64,000 nucleotides of DNA from Bombyx mori (GCF_030269925.1 NC_085114.1:14836001-14900000); one strand, 5' to 3'; positions 1 to 12,160 are shown, counted from the first letter of the stretch. Notes: generated by a model not told the origin, from the sequence alone. Program-made: numbers and translations.

Positions 1-103
1 TATTTACAATTTTTCTACTTTCTCTTAAACTATAAAAGATCAGCTGACGCGCGGGTTCAATGGCCTCTGGGGTGCGCCTTCCAGCTGCGTTACAGGTTTT
101 ATA

Positions 104-552
104 AAATACTAGCGGCCCGCTCCGGCTCCTCTCGGGTCTTTAACAAAAAATTCAACGATATTTGACGTTGTTTAATTTTTTTAAATAAAAGAAAACTTAT
201 TGCGGCATAACTATAATAGTTAGACATATGCGTCACGATACTTTTTGTAAATAATAATGTGTTCTTCAAAGTCGTAGTACATTATTTTATTCTGTCATCA
301 ATAGTTTTCGCAGAGCATACGATGTAAAAAATAGTTTAGGTAATTTTTTTACACTTTGGGTTACATTATTGGAGTTTTAGTAAGGATCCCTATTTTTTTT
401 TTCAAAAAGATTTTATGTAACCCTATTTCACTCGGGAATAGTGTAGCTTCCAAACAGCGTAAGAATTTTTCAAATCGGTTCGGTAGTTTCGGAACCTATT
501 CAATACAAACATACAAACAAATCTTTCCTCTATGATATTAGTATGGAAGTAT
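104..552. repeat. Degenerate interspersed repeat
   Basis: Starts TACTAGCGGCCCGCTCCGGC and ends in CTTTCCTCTATGATATTAGTATGG, termini shared with common lepidopteran repeats; another member lies at 29155-29385. There are no coding remains that I recognise. The flanks 1-103 and 553-1310 are AT-rich with nothing I can name. Confidence 0.45.
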
Positions 553-1311
553 AGATATAGAAGTACAGATTCACCGACTACAACATACACTCATGGTTAT
601 GAACAGATTTCCATTCCCGAGGGGGTAGTATTTTATTCTCCTTTCGGCTTCGGAAGACCGGACGCTCTGTTTATTGGAATGATATTGAAAGTTATAGTTG
701 GCTAAGAGGTGAAATTTGCCCAAACAACTTCTTCAAAATTAATTTTCTGGTTAAATATTATTGACAATAAAAAGCAATAACGTGTTACAAATAAAAATAA
801 GTGCAGAAACACGTCAGAATATCAAAATTACTACTTAAACAAAATGCATATTAGACGTTTAAGTAACAAAGTAGGTAACTAAAAGGTCCTAAAACATAAT
901 TCTATTTTTCTTTTTAAATATTTTGGCTTAAGAATCTCGATAAAAGGACAAAAAATCTTTGAAAAAAAAAAAGAATTTCAAGACTTAGTTATTGAATTGA
1001 ACATTATTTTCAAATCTTAAATTAAAAAAATCAAAAATCTCGAATGTGTGTGTATGTGTGTAATGGTTGCGACGAAATTTGTAAAATAAAATTTCTTTGT
1101 AATTTAAATTATTGTGAACACATTAAAAAAACATTCAACAATAATCATAATATAACAACATAAAAAAGTAATTCTTTGTCAAACTTCCCACTGTCATGTT
1201 AGTTCATTGACTACACATTGAGTACAACACCTATTGTTGGAAACTTCAATGCCATACATAAGAATATGATTTGTTTAGAACAATAACAGTAATTTGTTTA
1301 AACAATTGAAT

Positions 1312-1945
1312 GATTTGGTGCAATAGTTAGCAGACTTAAACTAGACTAGATTAGACTCCTGGACTGTGGGTTCGATTCTCACGTATTACTTATGTGAGAC
1401 GAAAAGGTTTGTTTGCTCTTTATCAGGATGTTTATTATCTATGTATGTGTTTGTTTTAAACGTAAATAGGACTTTTTGGCGGGAACGCAAGAAGTGAAGC
1501 TGTGCGTTTTGTTTTAACGGTGGTTTATGCACTGTTTAATATCTGTGAAAGTGCACAAATGTGGGAAAATGAAACAAAACCGCTGGACGTAATTTCTCGG
1601 GATCCTCCAAAAAGTACACTGAAAAAATCTTCGTAAATGACCAACATTTTACTACATCTTACTACATCTCATTTCATCTCAGTTGATTAATGTCTCAAAT
1701 TAATCATAATTTCATTTCGTTTCACTCCATATTATCATTTTTCATAAAAAAAAGAATATAAATTGAAATAAGACATGACCTAAAGGTCGTAGTTACCGGG
1801 TCATAAAATCCCTTAGAAAAAAACGTAAATAAGTATTTACATCAGTCTCTGGTTCCCATAGCATAGATTATACAATTAATTCCCATAGTATAAAGAATGT
1901 TAATTCGGGGCCCGATGACCATTTGTGACTTGCCTTCCTGGTAAC
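1312..1945 (+). mobile_element. tRNA-type SINE (second family), interrupted
   Basis: Has a B-box-like GGGTTCGATTC near 1370, a TTTATTATCTATG block, and later GGTTCCCATAGCA and GGGGCCCGATGACC. The same blocks are contiguous in the copy at 16403-16575. It is split by a 353-bp insertion at 1468-1820. Confidence 0.65.
1468..1820 (+). mobile_element. Repeat family E, copy 1, with 10-bp target duplication
   Basis: Flanked by AAACGTAAAT at 1458-1467 and 1821-1830. It starts AGGACTTTTTGGCGGGAACG and ends in TCATAAAATCCCTTAGAAAA. Other copies are 30105-30533 and 47445-47781 (both reversed). The A-rich end and 10-bp duplication suggest retrotransposition. No tRNA-like head is evident and the family name is unknown to me. 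Confidence 0.75.
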
Positions 1946-2956
1946 ATATTAATAATAATGATGACTTAAATAAAGATTTGCATTTTGTTCTTTTTTTCCT
2001 TCAAAATTGTCAACTACAATACAATAAATGTAATTCATAAAATAATTCCAACTCTTGAAGTATCAGTGATTTATATCATACGAATCATTCAATCACTGTT
2101 CTCAGGAAATATTAATGATTTATATTCGAAGACGCTAAATGAAATTTAATGTAACCTTTTTTTTCCCCTTCAAACTAAACACGAGCGACGACGAATTCAA
2201 AATTTGGCCAATCATTAGACCCCAAACGAAGCCTCAATTAGTGAAGTAACATTTAGCAGAGTTTCGTTCGGTTTTCGCCGTCAATTACGTAGAGCAAAAA
2301 CAGTCCGTTACCCTATTGTATTATTGATCTTTTGAAGACACACGTCCGACCTTGCGTGCCGTCGTCGCCCGCGTCCTTGCTAATCACACCACAATCACGG
2401 TCAAATTTCATGTTGCCTTACTGTTGGCGAATGTATTTGTGTATAAAGTTCTATTTAGGGACTAGCCGGTATCTCGCCGGGACTCACCATATGTAGGGAT
2501 CTGATTTAAAATAGAATAAAAAATAAAATTAAATTTCATTAGTAGGTATGTACATATTTTAAATTTAGAAGTAGATGTCGACATGGCTCAAAAGACGCGG
2601 GGCTTAGTATTCTGATATATGTGTCAACTTGACGTCAGGTGGGCCGTAAGCTCGTCCACCCATCGAAGCAATAAAAAATCATTCCTAAACATTCGCTACT
2701 CTACTAATTAATCTCCGTGTTTTTAAGGAAAAGATCTCTAATCAACAATCCCAGGTGGAGTTAACACTAACTGGCAATAGCAATGAAATCGGGCTAATCA
2801 ATTAATCAAGTGATTGACAAGAGAATTTATTTAAATGCTCACAATACGTTTGTCTTAGATTTGTACGCAATAATGTAGGCAACAGCTTTAAACAGAGCCG
2901 AGAGTAGAAAATCATACAACAATATTGTATATTTTTGTATTTATTTATTACGGACT
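1946..2956. other. AT-rich stretch without genes
   Basis: No exon or ORF supported. The only recognisable piece is a 49-bp Bm1-type tail at 2634-2682 (CAGGTGGGCCGTAAGCTCGT followed by GCAATAAAAAA). Confidence 0.5.
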
Positions 2957-3458
2957 ATGGAGGGTAGAGGTAAGGAGAACCGTCATATGGGAGAAGCTTG
3001 AAAAAGTGTCCCACTTTCAGCACTAAATAACAGTTCAAAAATCCTCCAGAATGGCGCTAGCATAGGCCCAGGGTATGATATGAACTGATTGAAGTATGAT
3101 GAGTTAGGAAATTTCATATATTTAATGACTAGAGTAGTTAGTGACAGTGTAATATAGAAGACCTTACATGTTTACGTAGTCCAAACTAATTTCGTCAATA
3201 TGACCTAAAACGATTGTTGTGGTAAAACGTGGAGACATCGATTGCATTTTCTTATCAGCTTTAAATAAAATACTTTTTGTGATTTAGTAGTGCTTACAGT
3301 TCTTTCGTCCTTTTTTATTTCTCTATCGTATTCTAATAACTTTCAGCGCCTTTTTTAAAATTTACTCGGAGGCTACTGTAGCGCCACCCTTATTAAGCAG
3401 ATTTTAACGGGCACTTTTTCACACACAGAGACTGCTCTCCTTACCTCTACCCTCCATG
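2957..3458. mobile_element. MITE with about 22-bp terminal inverted repeats
   Basis: Left end TGGAGGGTAGAGGTAAGGAG is the exact reverse complement of the right end CTCCTTACCTCTACCCTCCA. Similarity continues inward, with GAAAAAGTG on the left and CACTTTTTC on the right. There is no coding content. It abuts the larger fold-back at 3469. Confidence 0.7.
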
Positions 3459-3468
3459 TTACAGGTGA

Positions 3469-4275
3469 CTGAAGTTAGCCCCACAAAAAAAATTTTCTTT
3501 CCTGTTTTTTACTTATTTTCTATTAATTCGTTTGTTCATCATTTGTTCATGATTGTTCACTGTTAATAATTGTTTGCTCTGCATTTATTTATTTTAAAAA
3601 AATTATTAAAAATATATGTACAAGTTAGCCCCCCGATTGCAATTTTTAATATTTTTTCGTCCTTAATGACTCGTAAATATTCATTTTCGATTGTTCTTAT
3701 ATAAAATACGTTTGTTCTCTTTCGAAATTACTCATTTTTTGTTTAATTAACTATTTGTATTAGTTGAATATGGTTGATGGAAAAAATGTATTTGGTCTAA
3801 CTTAAAGCCAATGCACATTATTTCATTTATTTATTTTTTAATTTTTTTAATTAAACTGTATACCAATTAATTGCTCCTTCAGGATTTATATTTGTTTTTT
3901 TTTCACGATTAAAACCGCGTAGAAAATTTAGGCATAATAGTTGACGCATGCGCAGTACACATATATTTGCATACATTTATTCAACTAATAAAAATAGTAA
4001 ATTAAACAAAAAACGAGTAATTTCGAAAAAGAACAAACGTGTTTTATATAAGAACAATCGAAAATGAATATTTACGAGTCATTAAGGATGAAAAAATATT
4101 AAAAATTGCATTAGAGGGGCTAACTTGTAGGTATATTTTAAAATATATTTTTTAAATAAATAAATGCAGAACAAACAATTATTAACAGTGAACAATCATG
4201 AACAAATGATGAACAAACGAATTAATAGAAAATAAGTATAAAATAGGAAAAAAAAATTTTTTTGAGGGGCTAACT
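3469..4275. mobile_element. Long fold-back element with about 300-bp inverted arms
   Basis: Arms 3469-3768 and 3977-4275 are inverted copies: TGAAGTTAGCCCC at the left end mirrors GGGGCTAACTTCA at the right, and TTCGTTTGTTCATCATTTGT mirrors ACAAATGATGAACAAACGAA. The spacer is about 200 bp with no ORF. CCTCCATGTTAC occurs on both sides (about 3450 and 4284) and may be a duplicated target. Confidence 0.8.
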
Positions 4276-4299
4276 TCATTCACCTCCATGTTACGGACA

Positions 4300-5034
4300 T
4301 AATTTTCGCGTTGCGGTAATCTGTAATTTAATTTTTTTTGCACTTCATATGCAGATTATGAAGAACAATGAGCTATCAATTTAAATACCGATCTACCTAC
4401 CATTTCCAGCACATTGTGTCTGATCTCACCTATGAATTTTACACATGTGGATTTTTTTGTATTTGTTTGTCTTAGTTATACATTCATCTAAATAAAACAA
4501 AGAATTGGCATGATTTTTTTAAAAGCTATTGATTGTTTGAGGTTAGGCGAGTGACATAGGCTACCTTTGATCGCGAAAAATAATTACATTCCACGAGAAA
4601 CTGTTTCATTGTCTATAAAAAATATACGTGACATCTTAGAAAAAAAATATTTACACTCTTTCTGGACCGAGTAACAGTTAGTATAATATATGAGCATAGT
4701 CGAAGCGTAGCCCTGTACTTCTGTGATACTGCGAACTATTAGTAATAGTAAACATTTATGAATCTTCCAATTTCGTTACTATTTGCTCTCAGTGTTGACC
4801 CATGCTGTCGTATGATAGCAGCAGACGTCCTACCTACGGCCACTACGTGTTTTGTTGATATTTCTGTTCACACATACGTGACGGTCATGCGGTTACGTCA
4901 GGCCGCATTAGCTGTTGCGTGTCGGTGACGTGGTTCACAAAAGAATCATTTCGTTTTGAAAAAAATTTAATGCGTGGAAAATGACATTTCTTAAACAACG
5001 CTAACTGGGCAACGGCGTCTTTCTTCAGAGAGAG
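4300..5034. other. Intergenic, nothing recognised
   Basis: AT-rich; the short open frames here lack family features or codon structure. Confidence 0.4.
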
Positions 5035-5476
5035 GTTTTTTTTATTGCTTAGATGGGTGGACGAGCTCACAGCGCACCTGGTATTAAGTGGTTACTGGAG
5101 CCCATGGACATCCACAACGTAAATGCGCCACCCACCTTGAGATATAAGTTCTAAGGTCTCAAGTATAGTTACAACGGCTGCCCAACCCTTCAAACCGAAA
5201 CGCATTACTGCTTCACGGCAGAAATAGGCAGGGTGGTGGTACCCACCCGCGCGGACTCACAAGAGGTCCTACCACCAGTAATTACGCAAATTATCATTTT
5301 TGCGGGTTTCATTTTTATTACACGACGTTATTCCTTCACCGTGGAAATCAATAGTGAACATTTGTTGAGTACGTATTTCATTAGAAAAATTGGTACCCGC
5401 CTGAGATTCGAACACCGGTGCATCGCTCAACACGAATGCACCGGACGTCTTATCCGTTAGGCCACAACGACTTCAA
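5035..5476 (-). mobile_element. Bm1 SINE, near full length
   Basis: Reverse orientation: the poly(T)/ATTGCTTAGATGGGTGGACG tail is at the left and the tRNA-like head at the right, with a B box (CACCGGTGTTCGAATCTC on the minus strand) and an A-box region ending GGCCACAACGACTT. About 440 bp, the length of Bm1. Confidence 0.92.
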
Positions 5477-6004
5477 TAGTATCGCAAGAGTATAGAGTAT
5501 CGCAAGAGACTTGCACCGGGTCATTGTTCTTGTATACATTTATTCGCGATAATTCCAAGGATCTAAGACAAACATCAAACGTGCGCATCTACCGATCTTG
5601 TTAACAAGAACGTTAAGTTTCTGATGTATAAAAGTTTTATATGAGTGTAAAGAACATACGAAATTAGAAATAACATTTTTGGTGCTAACATATTATTAAA
5701 AAAATTATTAATTAGTGATAAATCGATGCCTCTAATGAACACTACGCTAACTCCAAATTCGTAGGTTTACAGGAGGAGCGTTTAAACGAAAAAAGTTGAT
5801 AAAATCTTTATTATTGCAGATATATTTATGGTTTTTTTTGTGTAACTAGCTGATTTACTCTTGCTTCGAAGCCCATCAATAATGATTTGTAATACTTTTA
5901 AAATATTGAAGCGATTTGCGTGAAAACAGAAAATTTTGAGTTAGAGTAGTGTTCATTGGAGGCATCGAAATAGTTTTGGTATCACAAAAAAATCACTTCT
6001 CACA

Positions 6005-6180
6005 ATCGCATAGACACAGCCCACTGAGTTTTTCGCTGGGTCTTCTCAGTGGGTCGCGATTCCGATCCGGTGGTAGATTCTGTGAAGTACTACTGCTCAT
6101 GTTAGGACTTGCGTTAGCAAATTCTCTCAGACGGAGCCCGTCAGTCAACCCTACCAGTCCGCGCGTAGCTAGAATATTCC
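6005..6180 (+). mobile_element. Jockey-type LINE 3' fragment
   Basis: Contains the family core ACACAGCCCACTGAGTTT, GATCCGGTGGTAGATTCTG and GTTAGCAAATTCTCTCAGAC. The family is tied to a Jockey-clade reverse transcriptase by the longer copy at 46755-47342. Confidence 0.75.
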
Positions 6181-6250
6181 TTAAACTCTATTCCAATTAC
6201 GAAATACCTTTTGACACTTCTTAGAGCGTAACTCTTCATGTTTCGCATAA

Positions 6251-6510
6251 TCTCTATATATAAAAATGAATTGCTGTTCGTTAGTCTCGCTAAAACTCTA
6301 GAACGGCTGGACCGATTTGGCTAATTTTGGTCTTAAATTATTCGTGGAAGTCCAGGGAAGGCTTAAAAGGCTTAAAAGGAGAGATGAGAAAATATAAAAA
6401 AGCTCGGAATTATATAAAAACAAACAATTTTGTTTTTCCTTTGATGTGTCCCCTTGATGTGTCTTTTATTTATCGATTGAGGCACTACGAAGTCTGCCGG
6501 GTCAGCTAGT
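6251..6510 (+). mobile_element. Lep1-like non-autonomous Helitron
   Basis: Begins TCTCTATATATAAAAATGAA followed by TTGCTGTTCGTTAGTCTCGC and ends GTCTGCCGGGTCAGCTAGT, the hairpin plus CTAG(T) end seen in lepidopteran Helitron-like elements. A second copy is at 18594-18890. Confidence 0.75.
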
Positions 6511-6944
6511 TTGAAATAATAATCATTTTTTGTTCATGGTTGTAAACATCATTTAAAAAATACACATACAATCTAAATCATTATACAATTACTACACACA
6601 CAATAACATAATAATAACATCTGTCTCATGAGACTTCGTAATTGGAATAGAGTACAGGCTAACAGCGAATAAGTAGGGAAAAAAGCATAAAGAGTCTAAT
6701 TTACGAACGTAATATTGCAGTCTAGTAACTAGACTGTGAGTTGTATGCACTGTACGACTGTGTCTAAAATGGTGAACCAACATTATATCAGTTCAGCTTT
6801 CGTGCAGATAAAAACCAGACAATTCAAGACTTTGTGTACATTTTTAAATTTATGAATGTTCATTTTAATATGCGTGGCGGTTTAATCTTATCGTGCTCAA
6901 ATATAAATGTATATTTTACTATAATTAGGTATTTGAATAAGTAT

Positions 6945-7068
6945 GGCCGTAAATAGCGGTAGACAGCGGCTTGGCTCTGTCCCCTGGCATTGCTGAAGTC
7001 CATGGGCGACGGTAACCACTCACCATCAGGCGGGCCGTGTGCTCTCGTCTGCCTACAAGGGCAATAAA
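6945..7068 (+). mobile_element. LINE 3' tail, copy 1
   Basis: CGGCTTGGCTCTGTCCCCTG, then CATGGGCGACGGTAACCACT, then GTCTGCCTACAAGGGCAATA and poly(A). Copies also occur at 7638-7757 and 18945-19066. Its last 80 bp resemble the Bm1 tail. Confidence 0.7.
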
Positions 7069-7204
7069 AAATAATGAGAAAAACTCAAGACTCTTATTTT
7101 CCTATTAACGTATAACATTCTTGGCCAATCATAAGGAATTCTCTTCTTCTAAAACATTTAAACTTCCTTTATTTACATAACCAATGGGTCGTTAGTTAAC
7201 GTAA

Positions 7205-7345
7205 ACAGAGCTGCGTTTTTTTATTTATTTATAACTTCTTATACTAGAAAGTATAAAGGCGGACTTAATGCCATAGGCATTCTCTAACAGTCTACCTTAG
7301 GGGAGTGCAGAGATGAAGCTTGGTAGGTGTAGTGTGAGGGGATAT
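7205..7345 (-). mobile_element. LINE 3' end fragment (CR1/Daphne-like)
   Basis: Contains GGCGGACTTAATGCCATAGGC followed by ATTCTCTA and CAGTC, a block I associate with lepidopteran CR1-group LINE ends. TA-rich simple sequence follows at 7350-7460. Confidence 0.4.
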
Positions 7346-7637
7346 TACTTAAACATATATTATGTGTATATATAACATACATAATACATAGTACTTAAAT
7401 AAATACATATACATAAATATGTAGATATATATAAATATATACATATAAAAGCATATATAAACAAATATTATCAATTATTTTTACATTATTTTTACAATAG
7501 CTTCGAACTCTATCTGCTCTATAGTGCGTGTAGGATTGTGTGGAATAATGTAGAGAACAAGGTCGCCATACTTCGCTTTTTATATCTACAAATATAATAC
7601 AGATATTGTACAACCACCTAATCCATCTATGTTTATA

Positions 7638-7757
7638 GGAATATTGCGGTAGACAGCGACTTGGCTCTGCCCCTGGCATTGCTGAAGTCCATGGGCGACG
7701 GTAACCACTCACCATCAGGTGGGCCGTATGGTCGTCTGCCTACAAGGGCAATAAAAA
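7638..7757 (+). mobile_element. LINE 3' tail, copy 2
   Basis: Same tail as at 6945-7068, about 90 percent alike by eye, ending in GCAATAAAAAAAAA. Confidence 0.7.
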
Positions 7758-7805
7758 AAAAAAACCTACTTTCTAGCTAAATTCAATACATAAATCCATG
7801 GATAT

Positions 7806-8047
7806 TTTTTATTTATTGCTTCGATGGGTGGACGAGCTCATAGCCCACCTGGTGTTAAGTGGTTACTGGAGCTCATAGATATCTACAACGTGCGCCACCC
7901 ACCTTGAGATATAATTTCTAAGGTCTTAACTATAGTTACAACGGCTGCCCCACCCTTCAAACCGAAACGCATTACTGCTTCACGGCTGATATAGGCAGGG
8001 TGGTGGTACCTACCCGCGCGGACTCACAAGAGGCCCTACCACCTGTA
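7806..8047 (-). mobile_element. Bm1 SINE, 5'-truncated
   Basis: Reverse orientation, tail at left (TTTATTGCTTCGATGGGTGG), body through GAGGCCCTACCACC, tRNA-like head missing. Confidence 0.88.
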
Positions 8048-8162
8048 AATATCGAGAAGGAATGCAGAATGTTAATATTTTTTTAAATTATGCATAAATC
8101 ATACATTAAATCAATAAAAAAAACATTACACACATTATCATGTATTTGACACACACGCATGC

Positions 8163-8390
8163 ATGTTGTCAAACTTTTCTTATTGCATATTATAGTCTGT
8201 AGTCAACTTGAAAATAAATTAATACTGTTTGTCTTTATTAATATTTGTCTAAAGTGTAATCTTAGCATAATCTGTGATTAAAGAAGTATAATATATAGTC
8301 TTTGACAACAGAACTCTAAAAATATACAAACTTATAATTTCAATTAATTTTCTAGTCTAATTTCGACTACCGGGCGACCACTAGTACCTA
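8163..8390. repeat. Repeat inverted relative to 9833-10010
   Basis: Reverse complement shares GTAGTCGAAATT-GACTA, AATTGAAATTATAAGTTTGT and GACAAACA...ATTAAT blocks with 9833-10010. Possibly a MITE or LINE remnant; no coding content. Confidence 0.5.
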
Positions 8391-8397
8391 ATATGTT

Positions 8398-8671
8398 CTT
8401 TTTTTCTACCTAAGCTGAGAGCCTAAGCCTTGAGAGGCTATTTCAGCGTAACCTTAACTAGTAGGTGAGCTCACGGGGCTCAGACCTGACGACGTTGCTA
8501 ACACGAACCCTAGCAAGAGCCGCGCTTCGCAGAATCTACCACCGGATCGGAAACGCGACCCACTGAGAAGATCCGGCGAGAAACTCAGTGGGCTGTGTCT
8601 GAGGGTTAATTTACTCGTCGAGCCCTTCGTCGCAAGCGACGGGTTCGACGAGAACTGTGACCGGCCTAATA
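8398..8671 (-). mobile_element. Jockey-type LINE 3' fragment
   Basis: Poly(T) then CTACCTAAGCTGAGAGCC, GCTAACACGAACCCTAGCAA, AAACGCGACCCACTGAGAAG, ending before the ATC repeat. Same family as the 46755-47342 copy. Confidence 0.8.
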
Positions 8672-8780
8672 TGTCATCATCATCATCATCATCATCAACA
8701 GCCCACAGTCGTCCACTGCTGGACATAGGCCTCTCCCAATCTACGCCACTGAGCCCGGTCTCCTGCTCTCCTCTGCCTAA
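8672..8780 (-). mobile_element. RTE-type LINE 3' end with (TCA)n tail
   Basis: About eight TCA units at 8673-8697 followed by ACAGCCCACAGTCGTCCACT and GCTGGACATAGGCCTCTCCC. Trinucleotide tails are characteristic of RTE-clade LINEs. Confidence 0.65.
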
Positions 8781-9164
8781 TATGTGAATATTAATAAAAT
8801 TCTATTAATACAAAAATTCAAAATCTTTCTAGGTATTCGATTGTGCGATTGGCGACAAATCGTTGCATCGTAAAGATTAAAATAAAAACATTCATGAGAT
8901 TGTGTAAAACGATTTGATACAAGCAGTAATAATATGAGAATGTAGTATACGAGAATACGAGATAAATGCGCATGTTGGTTTATAGCCGGCGGGCGATCGC
9001 GATCGCGAACATCGCTACACGTGACACGCGCATGCTACACAATTCAACGGGGCTACCTCGGGTTACCTTGTTGATTACCAAAAGAGCATATCTACTATTC
9101 AGTTTTATGCAACAATTGTAGTTTTAATACAATTTGGTATTCAAAGCGAAAGCGAATTGAGGTT

Positions 9165-10240
9165 AATAATACCGGACCCGAAAAATAGATTTTCTAGTTG
9201 GAATGCATGCGGTTTTTTTTTCTACTTAAGATGGTAGCCTTGAGGGGCTATGCCAGCGTAACCGAGCGAATAGATGAGCTCTCGGGGATCTAACCTGACG
9301 GCGTTGCTAACACTAGCCCTAGCAAGAGCAGTGCTTCGCAGAATCTACCGCCGGATCGGAAACGCGACCCACTGAGAAGATCCGGCGAGAAACTCAGTGG
9401 GCTGTGTCTGTCGTTAGTTTACTCGCCGAGCCATTCGTTGCAAACGACGGGTTCGGCGAGGACGGTGACCGATGCTAGAAGTACCTAAAAGCACCGTTAA
9501 TGGATCGGGAAGATCCGTAATGAAGTGTTTAGGACATACGCCGCCGTATCATTAAGTTAAATATTTTACCTACAAACAAAATAAAAAGTTTACAATTCGT
9601 CTTCTAAGTAGCAAACGCCAAAATTTCCGATACGAATGAAATTACATGCGAACTTAGCCGTCTCCGTGGCACTATATGACCTTTAAACTTATCTGTTATC
9701 GAAAAAAAAAAACAATAAGTAACAAATATTTTATAATATAAATATATAGTCGTTGAAAAATAAGCTATAGTTAAAATAATTTAAATGGAGGCGATTTTTT
9801 TTTATTAATACAACAGTAAATCATACGAACTAGTTATTGATACTAGAGGTCCCGCAGTAGTCGAAATTCGACTATAATTAATTGGAATTGTAAGTTTGTA
9901 CACTATTATGATTGTATTTTCAACGCCAAGACTACACTATAGAAAAATATGAATAAAGACAAACAATATTAATCTATTCTCAATTTGACCACAGACGTCA
10001 AGAACAAAAGTTTGAAAATAAATAAATAGTAGGTATGTTGAAAGTAATAATACCGAACCCGAAAATAGGATTTTGTAGTTGAAATACATGTGGCTTTTTA
10101 ACTCATCTGCGATCGAAAATAGAAACCAAAAGCAGTAAGCAACATGTATTTTAGAAATAGATTGTCGTTGAAAACTAAGCTATAGTTAAAATTGAAATGG
10201 AGGGGAATATTTTTTAGTAGTTTCAGTAAATCATGTATAT
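9165..10240. repeat. Direct duplication, first copy split by a LINE
   Basis: ATACCGGACCCGAAAAATAG (9169) recurs as ATACCGAACCCGAAAATAGG (10050), and AAGCTATAGTTAAAAT with AAATGGAGG recurs at about 9763 and 10178. In the first unit these blocks are separated by the Jockey fragment at 9212-9545. Confidence 0.5.
9212..9545 (-). mobile_element. Jockey-type LINE 3' fragment
   Basis: Poly(T), then GCCTTGAGGGGCTATGCCAG, the AACGCGACCCACTGAGAAGA core, then GAGGACGGTGACCGATGC and AAAGCACCGTTAATGGATCG. One of the longer 3' copies. Confidence 0.8.
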
Positions 10241-11965
10241 AGTTAAATAATTTAATTGCTGCGATTTAGAAGACGTTGTCATTTTTTAATGACATTAACA
10301 TGCGAACATTTTTTTGATAAATCTAATACACTGCCATGCGGGCGTGATACTGTTTTTTCTATATATTATACTATCACAAAATAAACAAAAGAGTAACTGT
10401 TAATTCATTTATTTGTTTTTCAAAATAATTCTAATTACATTCTTTTTTTTCATAATCAGTTTTTCCCACATTGGTTATAATCTTGCCAGTGCCAAAATTA
10501 TTTAGGTTTTGCAGCGGTACATAGATTACCTTCCTGCAGAATTCGATTTATGTAGTCCTAATATACTTCGTAAAATGACGAAATCACAAAAGGACCTTAA
10601 CAACTCATTAGTACAAAAACGTATTTGCAGATGTTTGATTATGAGCTATGCCATTACCAGTGCTGTATTTCCACTAAGCGTAAGAATTAAGGAATAAATA
10701 TTACGTAAATGAAGCACATACATGATAGATTGTTTTTAAAATGATCGCTACATTCGCTATTCGCGTCTTCATTTTCTTGCCCTTATCCCACTATGTGGGT
10801 TCGGCACAGAATGTCTTATTTTTCCCTTCAGACTTATTATGCGTCATCTCTGCGCTCACATCCCATCTCGCGTGTCCTCTTTCACACAGCTCATCCAAAT
10901 CTTTTTAGGACGTCCCCTCCTCACATTACCGTCATATCCAGTGAAGTTGAACGCAACATCTGCCCTTGTAATAACCCGAAGCGCATGACAAATGAAAATT
11001 TTGCGAAACGACACAATGACAGAGACATTGACCACATAATATATACTATATCAGTAACTACAGATTATAAATCGTCAATAGACCGCAAAACAAATTGTGT
11101 AATTTTATATTGCTTATAGATTATTCGATTACTTCAACGCAGTAGATAAAAAGGATCATGACTCGGCCGGGTGAATCTTGTCATTGTTCATTAACGGAAA
11201 CTTACCTACATCAAATTAAAATGAAAAATAAGATTTATTTTTTCATTACGCCATTTTGCAATATTGTTGCAGTAAACAAAAACAACCAACTAATTATTAT
11301 AGACCACGGGCTATTAGAAATCTGATTTACGACTTTTTAGTAAACAGAAAGATAACACGAGGCCGTCATACAACCAGTCACGTTATACACACAAGTGGAC
11401 TCGTTCATAAACTTTGATTTGTTTTTATTACAATAACACATATTTGTACTGTGCATGAACGATAATTTTCCTTACAAAAGACACACGTGGAAGACGAGTG
11501 CTCAGACTAATGTTTACGACGTACGTACTTAAGTACTAGAATTGCGTTGAACTTTAATTATTTTTGAGAAAAAGCGTAAATTTAAATGAGAATAGTCTGA
11601 CCCGATATCCCTTTGTCATCGTGGATGTCAAAGCCATATTCCAACATGGAGGTAAAGGCTCAATCCAATTAGAGTTCCTAACGACCCTGTAAACTTATAG
11701 ATGTCATGCGTTGTACTCTAGTACTAATCTACATCGGCTGACAACACTTTCCACCAAATGGGTACTGCGCCATATTTAGCTTCAAAATACGCTTTCGTTT
11801 TTAAAAACGCAACCTCCGATATTTTGTTCTAAGACCAAACTTCGAAGGATTGTGTCGAAATCCGTCACTTGACAAATCTTTTTCGGGCAAGTAATGAAAT
11901 GAAGCCTTTCATTTACGAAATCAATCATGATTACGGATCAAATGGTAGGTCTTTCTCTTGTTCTG
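10241..11965. other. AT-rich stretch without genes
   Basis: Only 10750-10925 looks repeat-derived (CTTATCCCACTATGTGGGTTCGGC and pyrimidine-rich DNA, like 47955-48200). Short ORFs at 10509-10697 and 10793-11119 have no family features. Confidence 0.4.
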
Positions 11966-12100
11966 TGTGCTTAGTGCGTTTGCCTACGTTTGCTGCTAGG
12001 GGCGCTGTTCCAACTCCATACAAATTTGAGTTAACTTTTACGCTATCGAGAACGTTAAAAAACTCGCACTTAGCACACTGGAGACTATGCACTTAGGTTC
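11966..12100. mobile_element. Palindromic MITE, left arm lost
   Basis: Loop TTTGCTGCTAGGGGCGCTGT and full right arm CAAATTTGAGTTAACTTTTACGC to AACTCGCACTTAGCAC, but most of the left arm is missing. Same family as 36776-36938. Confidence 0.7.
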
Positions 12101-12160
12101 CAGAGGACGTGTAGACATCCCGAGTGGAGACGAACGACATACCATTGCCATTTTCGAAGG

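Noticed and set aside
5233..5460. 75-codon plus-strand frame
   Set aside because: Lies wholly inside a reversed Bm1 SINE; the translation is of SINE sequence.
7350..7500. Replication or promoter element in TA-rich DNA
   Set aside because: Simple AT-rich microsatellite-like sequence with no supporting structure.
8672..8697. Trinucleotide microsatellite as an independent feature
   Set aside because: It is the tail of an RTE-type LINE end.
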